From an uncultured Prevotellaceae bacterium (lineage in GTDB: Bacteria > Bacteroidota > Bacteroidia > Bacteroidales > Bacteroidaceae): a stretch of DNA of 64,000 nt. Where the stretch lies: positions 1 through 64,000 of the forward strand of contig CALFJG010000072.1 in assembly GCA_937877625.1 (NCBI GenBank). Reading direction: 5' to 3'. The position numbers were made by a program, and so were the translations under genes. The notes under the pieces are model-generated. The model was given only the letters and a program-made list of their open reading frames with translations. It was not told the DNA's origin and ran no database searches. This document shows, piece by piece, positions 23,259-32,772 of the stretch. The number at the start of each line of letters is the position of its first letter. The stretch's first letter is position 1.

Positions 23259-26200
23259 TTAGGCTTGAGCCACCTTCTCAGCCACTATACGCTTGCGGTT
23301 GAGCAGGCGATAGGCAATGGGGGATGCCAGGAAGATAGAGGAGAACGTGCCGAATACCACGCCCAGTATCATAGCAAAGCTGAAGGAGCGAATGCTGTCG
23401 CCACCAAGGAAGAAAATACACAGAAGCACAAGCAACGTGGTGAGCGACGTTGTCACTGTACGGCAGAGCGTTTGGTTCAACGAGTCGTTGAGCAGTTGCC
23501 TTGTGGGACGTGTGGGATAAAGTTTCAGATTTTCACGTATGCGGTCGAACACCACCACTTTGTCGTTTATGGAGTAACCGATAGCGGTGAGTACAGCACC
23601 GATAAACGTTTGGTCAACCTCCAAGGAGAAGGGCACCCATCCCCAGCATACGCTATACATACCGATAATGAAGAGTACGTCAACGACCAAGGCGAAGACA
23701 GAGCCTACGGAGAAGGCCACGTTGCGGAATCGCACGAGGATATAAAGGAAGATAGCAATAAGGGAGAGTACCACACTAATTACGGCACTACGTGTCATAT
23801 CAGCAGCTACGCTCGGTCCTACTTTCTGTGCGCTAATGATAGAGCCGCCCGTCTTGTTGTCGCGGTCTTTGAAAGTGTTATAATCAGCCTTTATCAAGCC
23901 TTTCTCACTCAAGGCACTCCAGATGAATTGTTCCACCTCTTGGTCGATACTCTCAGCATCGTCGTCAATCTTGTAGTTTGTGGTAAGACGCACAGCGGGA
24001 TTGCTTGTTGTGACGATGCTAATGGCACTCACGGTAGCATTGGGGTCTTGTGCGTGAACCTTGTCGGCAACGGCGGCAGAGACAGCCTCGGGTGTTACAT
24101 CTTTTTGTTCAAACTCTATCACATAGTTGCGGCCACCGGTGAAGTCGATGCCTTGCGACAGGCCGCGAGCTACCAACGAACCAATAAATACAACAGCCAG
24201 CACGCCAAACACTATGAACGATTTGGATGATGCTTCCATAAACTTCACCTTTGTGTTAGTAAGGAAGTTGCGGAAGATAGGCGTGGTGAATGTCAGTCCG
24301 AGCCACTTGTCGCGGGCGTGGAAGTGTTCATAAACCATACGTGTCATCCACACGGCGGTGAAGAACGAAGCCACGATGCCGATGCCGAGTGTCATAGCAA
24401 ATCCGCGGATAGGTCCTGTACCGAAATTGTAGAGAATTACGGCAGTGATAATACTCGTGAGGTTAGAGTCGAAGATAGCGGAGAAAGCGTTGCCGTAACC
24501 ATCGGCAAGGGCATTCTTGATGTTCTTGCCCACACGCAGCTCTTCTTTCGTACGCTCATATATAAGCACGTTGGCATCCACGGCCATACCGAGCGATAGT
24601 ACCATACCCGCTATGCCGCTCATTGTCAGTGCTGCTTGGAAAGAAATAAGCACGCCGAAAGTGAAGAAGAAGTTGAGGATAAGTGCGCAGTTGGCCACCA
24701 TTCCAGGAATGAAGCCATACATTAGGCACATATATATCATCAGCAACACAAAGGCTACTACACAGGCGGTGAAGCCTGCGCGAATAGAAGCCTCACCAAG
24801 GCTCGGGCCTACGGTCTCCTCTTGCACAATCTTGGTGGGTGCGGGCATCTTACCTGAGTTGAGCACGGTGGCGAGGTCGCGCGTGTCGTCGGTGGTGAAG
24901 TTACCACTGATTTCGCTATTGCCTCCGCTAATCTCGGAGCGAACAACGGGGGCACTATACACGTATCCATCAAGCACGATGGCCACGCACTTGTTGATAT
25001 TGTCGCGGGTGAGGTTTGCCCAGTCGCGTGCGCCACCACTGTTCATCGTCATCGTCACGATGGGGTGGTGCTGCTGGCTGAAGTCGTCTTTTGCCTTGGC
25101 AATGATATCGCCCTGCATAGCGGCCTCACCCTTGTCGTTGGTCTTGAGCAGATAGAGTTCAAAGAAGTTGCCTTTGACATAGCTGCTGGGCTTCACACCC
25201 CAAGCCATTCTGAGGTCGCGCGGCAAGATCTGCTCTGCCACTTCCGAGGTAATGATATTATTGATTATTGCGGTGTCGGCAGCGCGTACCAATCCTATTA
25301 CGCAGCCTGTAGGCGAGGTAACGCCTTGCTGTAGCAAGCGGCTGAGCAAGGGGTGTTCCTCATTAGCCCCGCTTTTGTCGTTTGTGGTGGGTGTGGCGGG
25401 CGCGGCGGCCAATGTTGTGTCGGTCTGTGTGCTATCAGCCACAACGGCGGTTTGTGCGCTATCGGCTACTGCCACCTGACCCGTTTTTAGGAACTGGGCA
25501 TAGCGCGCGTCGAGGTCGCGCACGGCACTGTTCACTTCGTTGTAGGTATAAGTCTCCCAAAATTCCAAGTTGGCACTTCCCTGAAGGAGTTTGCGGACAC
25601 GCTCTGGTTCTTTAATACCAGGCATCTCTACCATAATCTGTCCGAGTTGGCCACGACCACGTAAAATCTGTATATTGGGCTGTGCCACACCAAAGCGGTC
25701 GATACGCGTACGCACCACTTCGTTAGAGTTGTTCACCGCCGTTTCTACTTGTTTAAGCAAAGCACTGGCCACTTGGTCGTCGGTACTCTTGAAGGTGATA
25801 CCTTCTTCGCTCAAACTCTCAGCAAAAATACCGCCGAGTTTGTTTTGCCCGTTGGCTTGCTGATAAGCTTTAACGAAGAGTTCTACAAAATCTCCGTTGC
25901 CTGCCTTCACGCCTTTGTTAGCAACATCAATAGCCGCCAACACTGCGGGGTCTTTGGCGTTTTCGCCAGCGAGGTTTTTAATTACGTCGGGGATACTCAC
26001 TTCAAGAATGACGTTCATACCGCCTTCAAGGTCCAGACCGAGGCCTATCTGAAGTGTTTGGCACTCTTTGAGCGTTTTCCAGTTGAGGTAAACTTTCTCG
26101 TTCATCATAGAGTCGAGGTAGGCTTTTCCTGCGTCCTCGCCTTGTGCAGCAGCGATAGCGGCGGCTTTACCTTCATAGTGTCTCGTGACGAACGAGAAAG

Positions 26201-26267
26201 AGAAATAGAAGAGGCAAATTAGCGTCAGTGCTACTGCGATGAACTTGATAAATCCTTTGTTTTGCAT
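23259..26267 (-). CDS. secDF: Fused protein translocase subunit SecDF
   Basis: A 1002-residue inner-membrane protein that uses the proton gradient to pull translocating proteins into the periplasm behind SecYEG. The SecD half (about 1-640) has the opening helix, GLDLEGGMNVILE and the transmembrane-4 motif DANVLIYER. The SecF half (about 665-1002) shows GIDFTGGRNY and NDKVVVFDRI. One periplasmic loop near residues 275-310 is low-complexity (Ala/Thr/Asp-rich). Fusion of SecD with SecF is normal in Bacteroidota. It is monocistronic, with a promoter upstream and a terminator downstream. Confidence 0.97.
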   Translation of the reverse strand: MQNKGFIKFIAVALTLICLFYFSFSFVTRHYEGKAAAIAAAQGEDAGKAYLDSMMNEKVYLNWKTLKECQTLQIGLGLDLEGGMNVILEVSIPDVIKNLAGENAKDPAVLAAIDVANKGVKAGNGDFVELFVKAYQQANGQNKLGGIFAESLSEEGITFKSTDDQVASALLKQVETAVNNSNEVVRTRIDRFGVAQPNIQILRGRGQLGQIMVEMPGIKEPERVRKLLQGSANLEFWETYTYNEVNSAVRDLDARYAQFLKTGQVAVADSAQTAVVADSTQTDTTLAAAPATPTTNDKSGANEEHPLLSRLLQQGVTSPTGCVIGLVRAADTAIINNIITSEVAEQILPRDLRMAWGVKPSSYVKGNFFELYLLKTNDKGEAAMQGDIIAKAKDDFSQQHHPIVTMTMNSGGARDWANLTRDNINKCVAIVLDGYVYSAPVVRSEISGGNSEISGNFTTDDTRDLATVLNSGKMPAPTKIVQEETVGPSLGEASIRAGFTACVVAFVLLMIYMCLMYGFIPGMVANCALILNFFFTFGVLISFQAALTMSGIAGMVLSLGMAVDANVLIYERTKEELRVGKNIKNALADGYGNAFSAIFDSNLTSIITAVILYNFGTGPIRGFAMTLGIGIVASFFTAVWMTRMVYEHFHARDKWLGLTFTTPIFRNFLTNTKVKFMEASSKSFIVFGVLAVVFIGSLVARGLSQGIDFTGGRNYVIEFEQKDVTPEAVSAAVADKVHAQDPNATVSAISIVTTSNPAVRLTTNYKIDDDAESIDQEVEQFIWSALSEKGLIKADYNTFKDRDNKTGGSIISAQKVGPSVAADMTRSAVISVVLSLIAIFLYILVRFRNVAFSVGSVFALVVDVLFIIGMYSVCWGWVPFSLEVDQTFIGAVLTAIGYSINDKVVVFDRIRENLKLYPTRPTRQLLNDSLNQTLCRTVTTSLTTLLVLLCIFFLGGDSIRSFSFAMILGVVFGTFSSIFLASPIAYRLLNRKRIVAEKVAQA

Positions 26268-26345
26268 TTGGAATTATGATGTTTTGTTTGTTTTTCTCGC
26301 CGAAGCCGTTTGTCGTGAAAGAATTGTGCTTAATGAAACGGCGTG

Positions 26346-26376
26346 CAAATTTAGTGCAACATTATGTGTCAGCAAA
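26346..26376 (-). promoter_or_regulatory. secDF promoter
   Basis: On the minus strand TTTG (26376-26373), 19 bases, then TAAATTTG (26353-26346) is a complete Bacteroidota promoter, giving a leader of about 70 bases. A second -7 element TACTTTTG lies at 26448-26441. Confidence 0.6.
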
Positions 26377-26522
26377 GTATTTCTACCAAAAATCGGTATT
26401 TCCGCAGCCTTTGCAGGGCATCGCTGCGACTGGTTCTGCACAAAAGTATGCTCTATGGGGATTATCTAATAAAACGCTCTCGGCTCTAAGGGTAAGCAAG
26501 AGTATGGAGTGGATACGTCTAT

Positions 26523-27470
26523 TTACAGACCGAGTTTGCGGCTTATTTCGAGCATTCGCATTATGGGGCGCACGGCACGTTCAGCGATATGGGCAGGAAC
26601 GGTGACTTCGGGGCTTTCGTTAAGCAGGGCGTTGTAGGCCTTCTGCAAAGTATTGAGCCGCATATACTGGCATTCATTGCAGGCACAGCCAGGATCATCG
26701 GGAGGTACGGGGATAAACGTCTTGTCGGGGCTCGACTGCTGCATTTGATGTAGTATGCCACTTTCGGTAACTACGAGGAAGGTGGTGCAGGGGCTTTCTT
26801 GTGTGTGTTTGAGCAGGCGTGCGGTGCTTCCTACGACATCGGCCATCTTGCGCACCGCACCACGGCACTCGGGGTGTACGAGGACTTCTGCCGTAGGATA
26901 TTGCTGCTTGAGTTCGATGAGCTTCTCCAAGGAGAAGCGTTCGTGCACGTGGCATGCCCCATCCCATAATAGCATCTCGCGTCCGGTGATAGCATTGATG
27001 TATGCGCCGAGGTTCTTGTCGGGGCCGAAAATAAGGGGTTGGTCGGCGGGGAAACTATCTACGATTTCACGTGCGTTGCCACTGGTAACAACGACATCAG
27101 TAACTGCCTTAACAGCTGCGCTGGTGTTGACGTAGGAGATGACTTTGTGGTTAGGGTGTGCGGCAACAAATTTGGCAAAATCGTCAGCGGGGCAGCTCTC
27201 TGCCAGCGAACAGGTGGCGGCGGTGTCGGGAATGAGCACTTTGGCTTCAGGAGAGAGTATCTTGCAGGTCTCGGCCATAAAGTGTACGCCACACATAAGT
27301 ATTATGTCCGCATCGGCCTTGGCAGCCTGTTGTGCTAAGGCGAGGCTGTCGCCCACAAAGTCAGCGACATCTTGCACGGCTGCCTCGGTGTAGTAGTGAG
27401 CGAGGATTACAGCATTCTTCTCTTTGGCCAAAGCGCGCAGTGCAGTCTTGAGGTCGGTATTAGGTAGCAT
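26523..27470 (-). CDS. nadA: Quinolinate synthase
   Basis: A 315-residue [4Fe-4S] enzyme that condenses iminoaspartate with dihydroxyacetone phosphate to quinolinate, in de novo NAD synthesis. Cluster ligands fit Cys60 (MCGVHFMAET), Cys202 (HPECRG) and one of Cys262/264/267 (GCACNEC). The substrate-binding segment AHYYTEAAVQD near residue 24 and GPDKNLG near 149 are also conserved. The usual partners nadB and nadC are not in the window. Just upstream is a family A repeat. Confidence 0.95.
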   Translation of the reverse strand: MLPNTDLKTALRALAKEKNAVILAHYYTEAAVQDVADFVGDSLALAQQAAKADADIILMCGVHFMAETCKILSPEAKVLIPDTAATCSLAESCPADDFAKFVAAHPNHKVISYVNTSAAVKAVTDVVVTSGNAREIVDSFPADQPLIFGPDKNLGAYINAITGREMLLWDGACHVHERFSLEKLIELKQQYPTAEVLVHPECRGAVRKMADVVGSTARLLKHTQESPCTTFLVVTESGILHQMQQSSPDKTFIPVPPDDPGCACNECQYMRLNTLQKAYNALLNESPEVTVPAHIAERAVRPIMRMLEISRKLGL

Positions 27471-27502
27471 AAGATTACAGGGAAAGAGTTAATTGATTCG
27501 TG

Positions 27503-27655
27503 TTTCGGAAGTAGTGTAAAAGTTCTAAGAGGGCGATGAGCGCAGCTATGCTGTTGTCCTTACTGGGCAAGCAGGCGAGCCGTCTGCGCTTCCAGAAAGC
27601 TGCGCTTTGGTTGCTATTCTTACGACATTGATAGGTTTTCACTACTACCTAAGAT
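27503..27655. repeat. Dispersed GC-rich palindromic repeat, family A, copy 4
   Basis: Starts with TTTCGGAAGTAGTGTAAAAG (as copy 2). It contains GCAGGCGAGCCGTCTGC (27571-27587, one mismatch in the arm) and CGCTTCCAG, and ends with TTGCTATTCTTACGACAT and GGTTTTCACTA (as copy 1). It fills the gap between nadA and the calycin-like gene. Confidence 0.75.
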
Positions 27656-27659
27656 TCAA

Positions 27660-29108
27660 CTATCTGATGTACACCTTCTTTCCTCCGACAATGTAAACGC
27701 CGGGGACGTTGGGCCGCTGTGTATAGCGTCGACCACTGAGGTCGTAAATAATGTGTGACGCTGGTGCGGCGGTAAGAACGGTGGATATAGCGGTAGCGGT
27801 GACGGGCAATCCTACGTGTACGTAAATGTATTCGCCCATAGCCTGCACGGGAACGTCAATATAAAGGTTCTCATCGGCAACATAACTCGTGGCATCGTCA
27901 ATCTTGACATCGGCGATAATAGCTCCGCCACCGAGGGTCACACTCTGCGGCTCATTAGGGCCAAAGCGATAGGTGCCATCGCCGTTGTCAATAACGGGAA
28001 CATCTTTCAGAACGATGTCGCCCAAAGAGTTCACTCCGTCAAGACTGAAGTCTTTTAGGGCGAAAGTCACGGTGCTTTCGTCCTGCGCGGTAAGCAGGAT
28101 GATAGACTCGGTAAACTTTGACGTTTCATCAGTTACGGGCGTACCCAGATTGATGTAGATGCCAGCAGTATATTCACCCGCTATATCTACGGCAGGGCCA
28201 GTGGTGGGCGTGGGGTCATCTTCGATGGGTGGAGGCAGTGTGCCTGTGGTGAAGACGATGTAGAAATACGTTTCATTGATCTCGGCTTCTATTGTAAGAC
28301 CTATGCTGTCTGTGCTCCACGTAGAGTTTTTTCCATCAAGGAGTGTCATCTTGTAGTCCGTCGTACCGGCGATACTACCCGTATCGGTGGCCTTTGCGAA
28401 CGAAACAGTGCCATCGCCGTTGTCAACAACGGTGGTGCTGAACACTACTTGTTCTATAAAGAGTCCTTCGATTTCCACATTGCTTAGAAAGAGGCGCACG
28501 GCATTAGGGCCGTCAGCCACTATCTGCAACGCGCCAGCATTGTGTGCTGATTCCGAGGAGAGAAGAGGTGTCAGATCCGAATAAATGGTGCCGCTATGCG
28601 TGCCTTCCATTTCGTGGGCGATGCCTTCGGGTTCGTAGGTGTCGTTGTCGCCTACAAAACGCACATAGATATTGACATTACTAAACAAGATATAGGTAGT
28701 AACAAACACGTCAATAAAAGCATGACCTTCATTGACGTAACTTGTGGTATGGTCAATATTAACGTTGGCCGATACTATGCTTAGCGAGAGGCTCTGTGGG
28801 CTGTTCTCACCAAAAGCTATAGTGCCGTCTTCTTTCTCATAAACAGGGATATTGTTGAGTTCGATGTCGCCGAGCGACAAAGAGCCGTATTTGAAGTTAG
28901 GCAGTGTGAACTTCACGGTTGTTTCGGTCTGCTTCTCCATTTTAATGGTGGCACTCTGGCTTTCGGTGTCTTCGGCGACGGGGTTTCCCATACCTATATA
29001 GAGCAGGCCTGTGTATTCGCCGGCTGCTTTTTCTGCGGGTGATTTCTTAGCAGAGGCCATAGAGGCACTAAGCGTCAAGGCGAGGAGGAGGAGGAGTGTT
29101 TGCTTCAT
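27660..29108 (-). CDS. Secreted protein with three calycin-like domains and a T9SS-like tail
   Basis: A 482-residue protein with a signal peptide (1-20). Three successive beta-rich modules occupy about residues 32-160, 165-290 and 305-430. Modules 1 and 3 are clearly related (AGEYTGLLYIGMGNPV against AGEYTAGIYINLGTPV; FGENSPQSLSL against FGPNEPQSVTL), while module 2 is more distant. They resemble the calycin-like (lipocalin-type barrel) domain of Bacteroidota. The tail (IIYDLSGRRY, then VPGVYIVGGKKVYI) resembles T9SS sorting domains, so it may be surface-exposed or released. It is last in an operon after a PCMD lipoprotein and a barrel protein. Ligand unknown. Confidence 0.7.
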   Translation of the reverse strand: MKQTLLLLLALTLSASMASAKKSPAEKAAGEYTGLLYIGMGNPVAEDTESQSATIKMEKQTETTVKFTLPNFKYGSLSLGDIELNNIPVYEKEDGTIAFGENSPQSLSLSIVSANVNIDHTTSYVNEGHAFIDVFVTTYILFSNVNIYVRFVGDNDTYEPEGIAHEMEGTHSGTIYSDLTPLLSSESAHNAGALQIVADGPNAVRLFLSNVEIEGLFIEQVVFSTTVVDNGDGTVSFAKATDTGSIAGTTDYKMTLLDGKNSTWSTDSIGLTIEAEINETYFYIVFTTGTLPPPIEDDPTPTTGPAVDIAGEYTAGIYINLGTPVTDETSKFTESIILLTAQDESTVTFALKDFSLDGVNSLGDIVLKDVPVIDNGDGTYRFGPNEPQSVTLGGGAIIADVKIDDATSYVADENLYIDVPVQAMGEYIYVHVGLPVTATAISTVLTAAPASHIIYDLSGRRYTQRPNVPGVYIVGGKKVYIR

Positions 29109-29141
29109 AGTGGAAAAGGATATTAGTGCGGTTTCTTAGAT

Positions 29142-30002
29142 TTATGGTGTGTAGAACATATAGTTCAGCCCTATGCGTGCGTAGATAGGATGCAAAGCAA
29201 AGGTGACGCTATGAAAGTGAGCGGGGAATATATCGTTGAAGCCGTATGTGAGTTGCGCTGTAGCTTCCAAATGGGGCATCAGCAGACAGGTGGTACCCGC
29301 TTGTATGCCCCAAGTCCAGCGTCGGAGATCTTTTCCGAAGTCGTAGGTAGCGTGGGTGACGTACGCCTTCTCGCCCGTTGGGTCGTGGTGGCGTAAATAC
29401 CCATCGTAAGCCTCGCCATCAAAATCGCCGTCGAGCAGTAGGCTGACGTATGGCCCTGCATGAACACTCCAACGTGAACTCATACGATAGTGGAGCAGCA
29501 GAGGCATTGTGAGGTAGGAGTTGCGCACGTGTGTCTTTACACGTCCTGTCCAGTGGCCCTCCATATACCCGCCATCATCGGCTGTCATCTCCATGTGGTA
29601 GCCCTTTACGCTGGCATCGGTCTTCATTCCTTTTTGCTCTAAGCGCAGACCTATGCTCGCCGACCAGCGCGAACTGTTGTCGAAAAACTTACGAGCTTGC
29701 AACTCCAGAGACAGGCAGAGCAGGGGGTTGTATTGCTCTATCTTGCGAATAGCCCGTGGCATAGGTGTCGGTGTCATTCCTCCTATCTGAACGCCTGCGC
29801 CTGCGGTGAACAGCCAACCGTGGAGCAGTCCGCCCTCGCGTCGAAAACATCTCATCGGCTGTATGAGATATAGGGTATCCTCGGGTACAGACACGGCGGT
29901 AACGGTGTCGCGCTGTGGCACTTCTTCAACCGTGGCGTATGCAGGGAGTACGACACTAAGGCTCAGTAGCCAAACTATATATATATATGGAGTGCGTTTC
30001 AT
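29142..30002 (-). CDS. Outer membrane beta-barrel protein
   Basis: A 286-residue protein starting at the ATG at 30002, which overlaps the upstream stop as ATGA (29999-30002) and so implies translational coupling; a start at 30014 is possible but less likely. A signal peptide covers residues 1-24. The mature part is strand-like with alternating aromatic residues (GAGVQIGGM, SASIGLRLEQKG, MPLLLHYRMSSRW, PIYARIGLNYMF), the pattern of a porin-like barrel. It lies between the PCMD lipoprotein and the calycin-like protein, which suggests that the three act together at the outer membrane. Confidence 0.75.
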   Translation of the reverse strand: MKRTPYIYIVWLLSLSVVLPAYATVEEVPQRDTVTAVSVPEDTLYLIQPMRCFRREGGLLHGWLFTAGAGVQIGGMTPTPMPRAIRKIEQYNPLLCLSLELQARKFFDNSSRWSASIGLRLEQKGMKTDASVKGYHMEMTADDGGYMEGHWTGRVKTHVRNSYLTMPLLLHYRMSSRWSVHAGPYVSLLLDGDFDGEAYDGYLRHHDPTGEKAYVTHATYDFGKDLRRWTWGIQAGTTCLLMPHLEATAQLTYGFNDIFPAHFHSVTFALHPIYARIGLNYMFYTP

Positions 30003-31150
30003 TCGTTTCTCCAATCAATTTTAAGGTTGTCCACACATAGCGTACTACCTACAGCACCTTGGAAGTATGCTCCTCTTTCGCTACTGGTCATCACAATGGT
30101 AAGTGCATATTCGCCTCGGCGACGCTTTTGTTCGTCAAAGGTGCGTCCGTCTTTATACACAAACGGCAAGCGAAAATGTGTCCACTCGGGCTGGGCTTGT
30201 CCGTCGGGGAGTTGGGCAATGGCTACGATGCGTTCGTTGGTCTTTACATCATCGCCAAAGAGAGGTGCAAACTCACGCGGATTGATTTCAAAGATTACGG
30301 CATAGATGTCGCAGGCATCGGTTGCTCCGGCCTCGCCGCCGGTCATTGTGGCAGCAGGTTGGTAGCGATAGTCGCCCTCTATGGCAGTAGGCTCGTCTCT
30401 TAGAATAGGCATACCAAAGCGTGTGGCATGGAGCGGGTCGGCCACTGCGTTGGTCACCTGAAACTCACCCAGGAATAAGTTTCCTGCCGCTATAGGCATT
30501 CCCACGAGACTCCCGAACACTCCTGTACTCAACGTACGCAAACGAGCGTAATATCCTTCAAGGCCGCCCTCGTCGTTTACGAACGTGGTGGGATAGTCGA
30601 GTGGCGATGCTGCTTGCCCGGTAAATGAATAACCAGCGTTTCCGCTGTCCCAAAGCGTGGCATTGAAACTGCCATCGGTCTGTTGCCAAAGCAAGCGTTG
30701 ATATTGATTGGCATCGTTGTAGGTGAATGCCTCGAAGTCGCAAAAATCGAGTGGCCTCGGGCGTTCGAAACTTACCTCATAGTCCTTTTGCCACGCTCCG
30801 TCTTCGCTCACCACACGATAGGTCTGCGATAATGTGAAATCGATGAGCCGCGCAACGTTGTAGGCAGTGGCGGTGCCGTCTTCTTCAATAAAGAAGAGGC
30901 TGGCACCCGGCGTGATTTCAAATTGTGGTGCCAAGGCGGTGAGGTCGGCTTCCTCGCTGACCATAAATGTGACGCTGCTGTTGCGTACCACTGGTGTTCC
31001 AATGAGGAAATTGTTGGGCAAAGAGGCCAGCCACGTTTCGTCCACGCCAGTGATGTCGCACTCCGTGCCGAGTGCCTCGTCGCGGATGCAACTACAGACA
31101 AGAACAGAGAGGCTAAGTAGAAGCGTAGTATTTATAAAGAGTCTTTTCAT
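29999..31150 (-). CDS. PCMD-domain lipoprotein
   Basis: A 383-residue lipoprotein with a lipobox-like VCSC (modified Cys at 21). A short Ig-like N-terminal domain (about 35-125, FMVSEEADLTALAPQFEITPG) is followed by a PCMD domain (putative carbohydrate metabolism domain; about 130-383) recognisable from FDFCDFE-type openings, GYYARLRT, AGNLFLGEF and the terminal LCVDNLKIDW. Structures in this family look like carbohydrate-binding beta sandwiches; the function is unproven. It is first in a three-gene operon, joined to the barrel gene by an ATGA overlap. A surface glycan-binding role is inferred. Confidence 0.72.
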   Translation of the reverse strand: MKRLFINTTLLLSLSVLVCSCIRDEALGTECDITGVDETWLASLPNNFLIGTPVVRNSSVTFMVSEEADLTALAPQFEITPGASLFFIEEDGTATAYNVARLIDFTLSQTYRVVSEDGAWQKDYEVSFERPRPLDFCDFEAFTYNDANQYQRLLWQQTDGSFNATLWDSGNAGYSFTGQAASPLDYPTTFVNDEGGLEGYYARLRTLSTGVFGSLVGMPIAAGNLFLGEFQVTNAVADPLHATRFGMPILRDEPTAIEGDYRYQPAATMTGGEAGATDACDIYAVIFEINPREFAPLFGDDVKTNERIVAIAQLPDGQAQPEWTHFRLPFVYKDGRTFDEQKRRRGEYALTIVMTSSERGAYFQGAVGSTLCVDNLKIDWRNE

Positions 31151-31551
31151 TAGACGATATTAAAAGGAAGTCCGCTTTTATTGATGGGAGGTTCTATAAT
31201 TAGGATCTATGCCCTTTCTATGACTGACTACTTTTCATCTCTCTTGGGCATCATTTGTCTTAACCTCTTATAGCACAAAATCTATTCAGCCTAATTTCAT
31301 AACATCCCTTAATAACTTCTCAATGAATTATCCTTGTTTATGCCTGCACAGATATGCCACGGCGCATCTGTGGAAAAGAGAACGATAGGTTTTTAGCCAT
31401 TGCTTGAGTTGGCAACGTGCGCGATAGGACAACGTGCCTTCCTCTCATTGCACCAAAACTCGCCACAACGTCTGTCTCTGGCCATTATAAGGTTAGTCAA
31501 AACGTTGTGTGCGGGTGAGGGATGGAAAACAAAGAGCAACGTAGGCAGTGC
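31151..31551. other. Intergenic region, nothing recognised
   Basis: A 400-base spacer between the PCMD lipoprotein start and the OmpH stop. I see no gene, tRNA or clear hairpin. No match to TAnnTTTG close to the PCMD start was found. Confidence 0.5.
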
Positions 31552-32139
31552 CTATTGCTGTTGCTGTTGCTGTTGGGCTTCTTGCTGCATACGAGCCACG
31601 AAAGCCTTGCCAGCGGCGATATCCTCAGGCGTGATACCGAGCACGTCCATAATTTTTTGGGTCACATCGGCACTGACGGCTTCATTGATGATCATATTGT
31701 TTTGCTGAGCCGCGCTCTTGTCAATGACATATACGTAGTTGCCCGTGCGCGCCACCGTGTTGACTGCGTCAAGAATTTTTTTCTGAATAGGCTCCATCTT
31801 TTGCTGTTGCTGCTGCTGGAAGCTCGTGGTGTTGTCTTGTTGAGCCTGTTCGTAGCGCTCACGAAGTTGCATAATCTCTTGCTCGCGCCGCTCACGGATA
31901 TTGGCGGGCGTGGCATCGGTAACTTCTTTCTGATACTTCTCAATCTTCATACGAATTTCCTCTTCCATAGCTTGTAGGTCGTTGCTATATTGCTGGCCTA
32001 TGGCTTGGAGTTCTGTGAATGCGTTGCGATAGTCGGGCATAGCCTGCATCACATCGGAAAGGCTGAAGTGGGCAAACTGCTGTGCACTCATTGCTAACGG
32101 TGCGAGGAGCAACGTCAGCATCAAAAGGGATTTTTTCAT
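31552..32139 (-). CDS. OmpH/Skp family periplasmic chaperone with poly-Gln tail
   Basis: A 195-residue Skp-like chaperone that holds unfolded outer-membrane proteins in the periplasm on their way to the Bam complex. A signal peptide covers residues 1-19 (MKKSLLMLTLLLAPLAMSA). A long helical, Glu/Gln/Arg-rich hairpin (about 40-120) matches the Skp tentacles. The C-terminus ends in a Gln run encoded by CAG/CAA repeats, absent from the neighbouring paralogue. It is last in the uppS-bamA-ompH-ompH set, 58 bases after the first ompH. Confidence 0.88.
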   Translation of the reverse strand: MKKSLLMLTLLLAPLAMSAQQFAHFSLSDVMQAMPDYRNAFTELQAIGQQYSNDLQAMEEEIRMKIEKYQKEVTDATPANIRERREQEIMQLRERYEQAQQDNTTSFQQQQQQKMEPIQKKILDAVNTVARTGNYVYVIDKSAAQQNNMIINEAVSADVTQKIMDVLGITPEDIAAGKAFVARMQQEAQQQQQQQ

Positions 32140-32197
32140 TTTGTTGAATTAGTTTTAGTTTTTGTTTTGTCTTGAGAGAATTTGAGGATGTGGCATT

Positions 32198-32716
32198 TTA
32201 TCGGCGTACGCTGTAGCCCAGCTTCTGTAGCACTTCGTTGCTAATGTCTATTGTGGGCGAGGCGAACACTATGCCGTTGTCGGCGGAGCGATCAATAATT
32301 ACTTGGAAGTTCTTAGTTTGGGCAATGGCTTTAACCGCTTCGTAGATCTCTGTTTGTATAGGCTCAAGCAGAGCCACGCGCTTCTTGTAGAGTTCACCTT
32401 CGGGTCCGAAGTATTTCTTGCGCAGGTCGCTGGCTTCTTTCTCTTTGTCGATGATGGCTTGCTCGCGCGTTTGTTTCTGCTCGGCGGAGAGGAAAGCCGC
32501 CTCGTCCTGGTAGTTCTTATAGAGGTTGCGTGCCTCTGTCTCAATAGCATCCACCTCTGCCTGCCAGCGTTTTGAGGTCTGGTTAAGTTGTTCGTTAGCT
32601 TGCTCGTAGGCAGGGATGTTGCTTAGAATATACTCCATATCCACGAGAGCAAATTTTTGTGCGCTTGCACCGATAGCAAAAAGGCCGAGGAGCAAACAAA
32701 GGAGAGTCTTCTTCAT
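32198..32716 (-). CDS. OmpH/Skp family periplasmic chaperone
   Basis: A 172-residue Skp-like chaperone. The ATG at 32716 is used because it starts a proper signal peptide (MKKTLLCLLLGLFAIGASA); the longer frame from 32767 adds a charged extension and runs to within a few bases of the bamA stop. The mature protein opens with FALVDMEYILSNIPAYEQ, the standard family start, followed by a long coiled helix pair (about 45-110). Two adjacent ompH genes after bamA are normal in Bacteroidales. Confidence 0.9.
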   Translation of the reverse strand: MKKTLLCLLLGLFAIGASAQKFALVDMEYILSNIPAYEQANEQLNQTSKRWQAEVDAIETEARNLYKNYQDEAAFLSAEQKQTREQAIIDKEKEASDLRKKYFGPEGELYKKRVALLEPIQTEIYEAVKAIAQTKNFQVIIDRSADNGIVFASPTIDISNEVLQKLGYSVRR

Positions 32717-32772
32717 ATTGATAAGCTGTTTTAGATTTTCAAGGCTACGTTTGGGGTAAAAAGTCACGTTGT

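Noticed and set aside
31151..31551. RNA gene in the 400-base spacer before the PCMD lipoprotein
   Set aside because: No cloverleaf, strong stem or conserved RNA motif could be found by eye.
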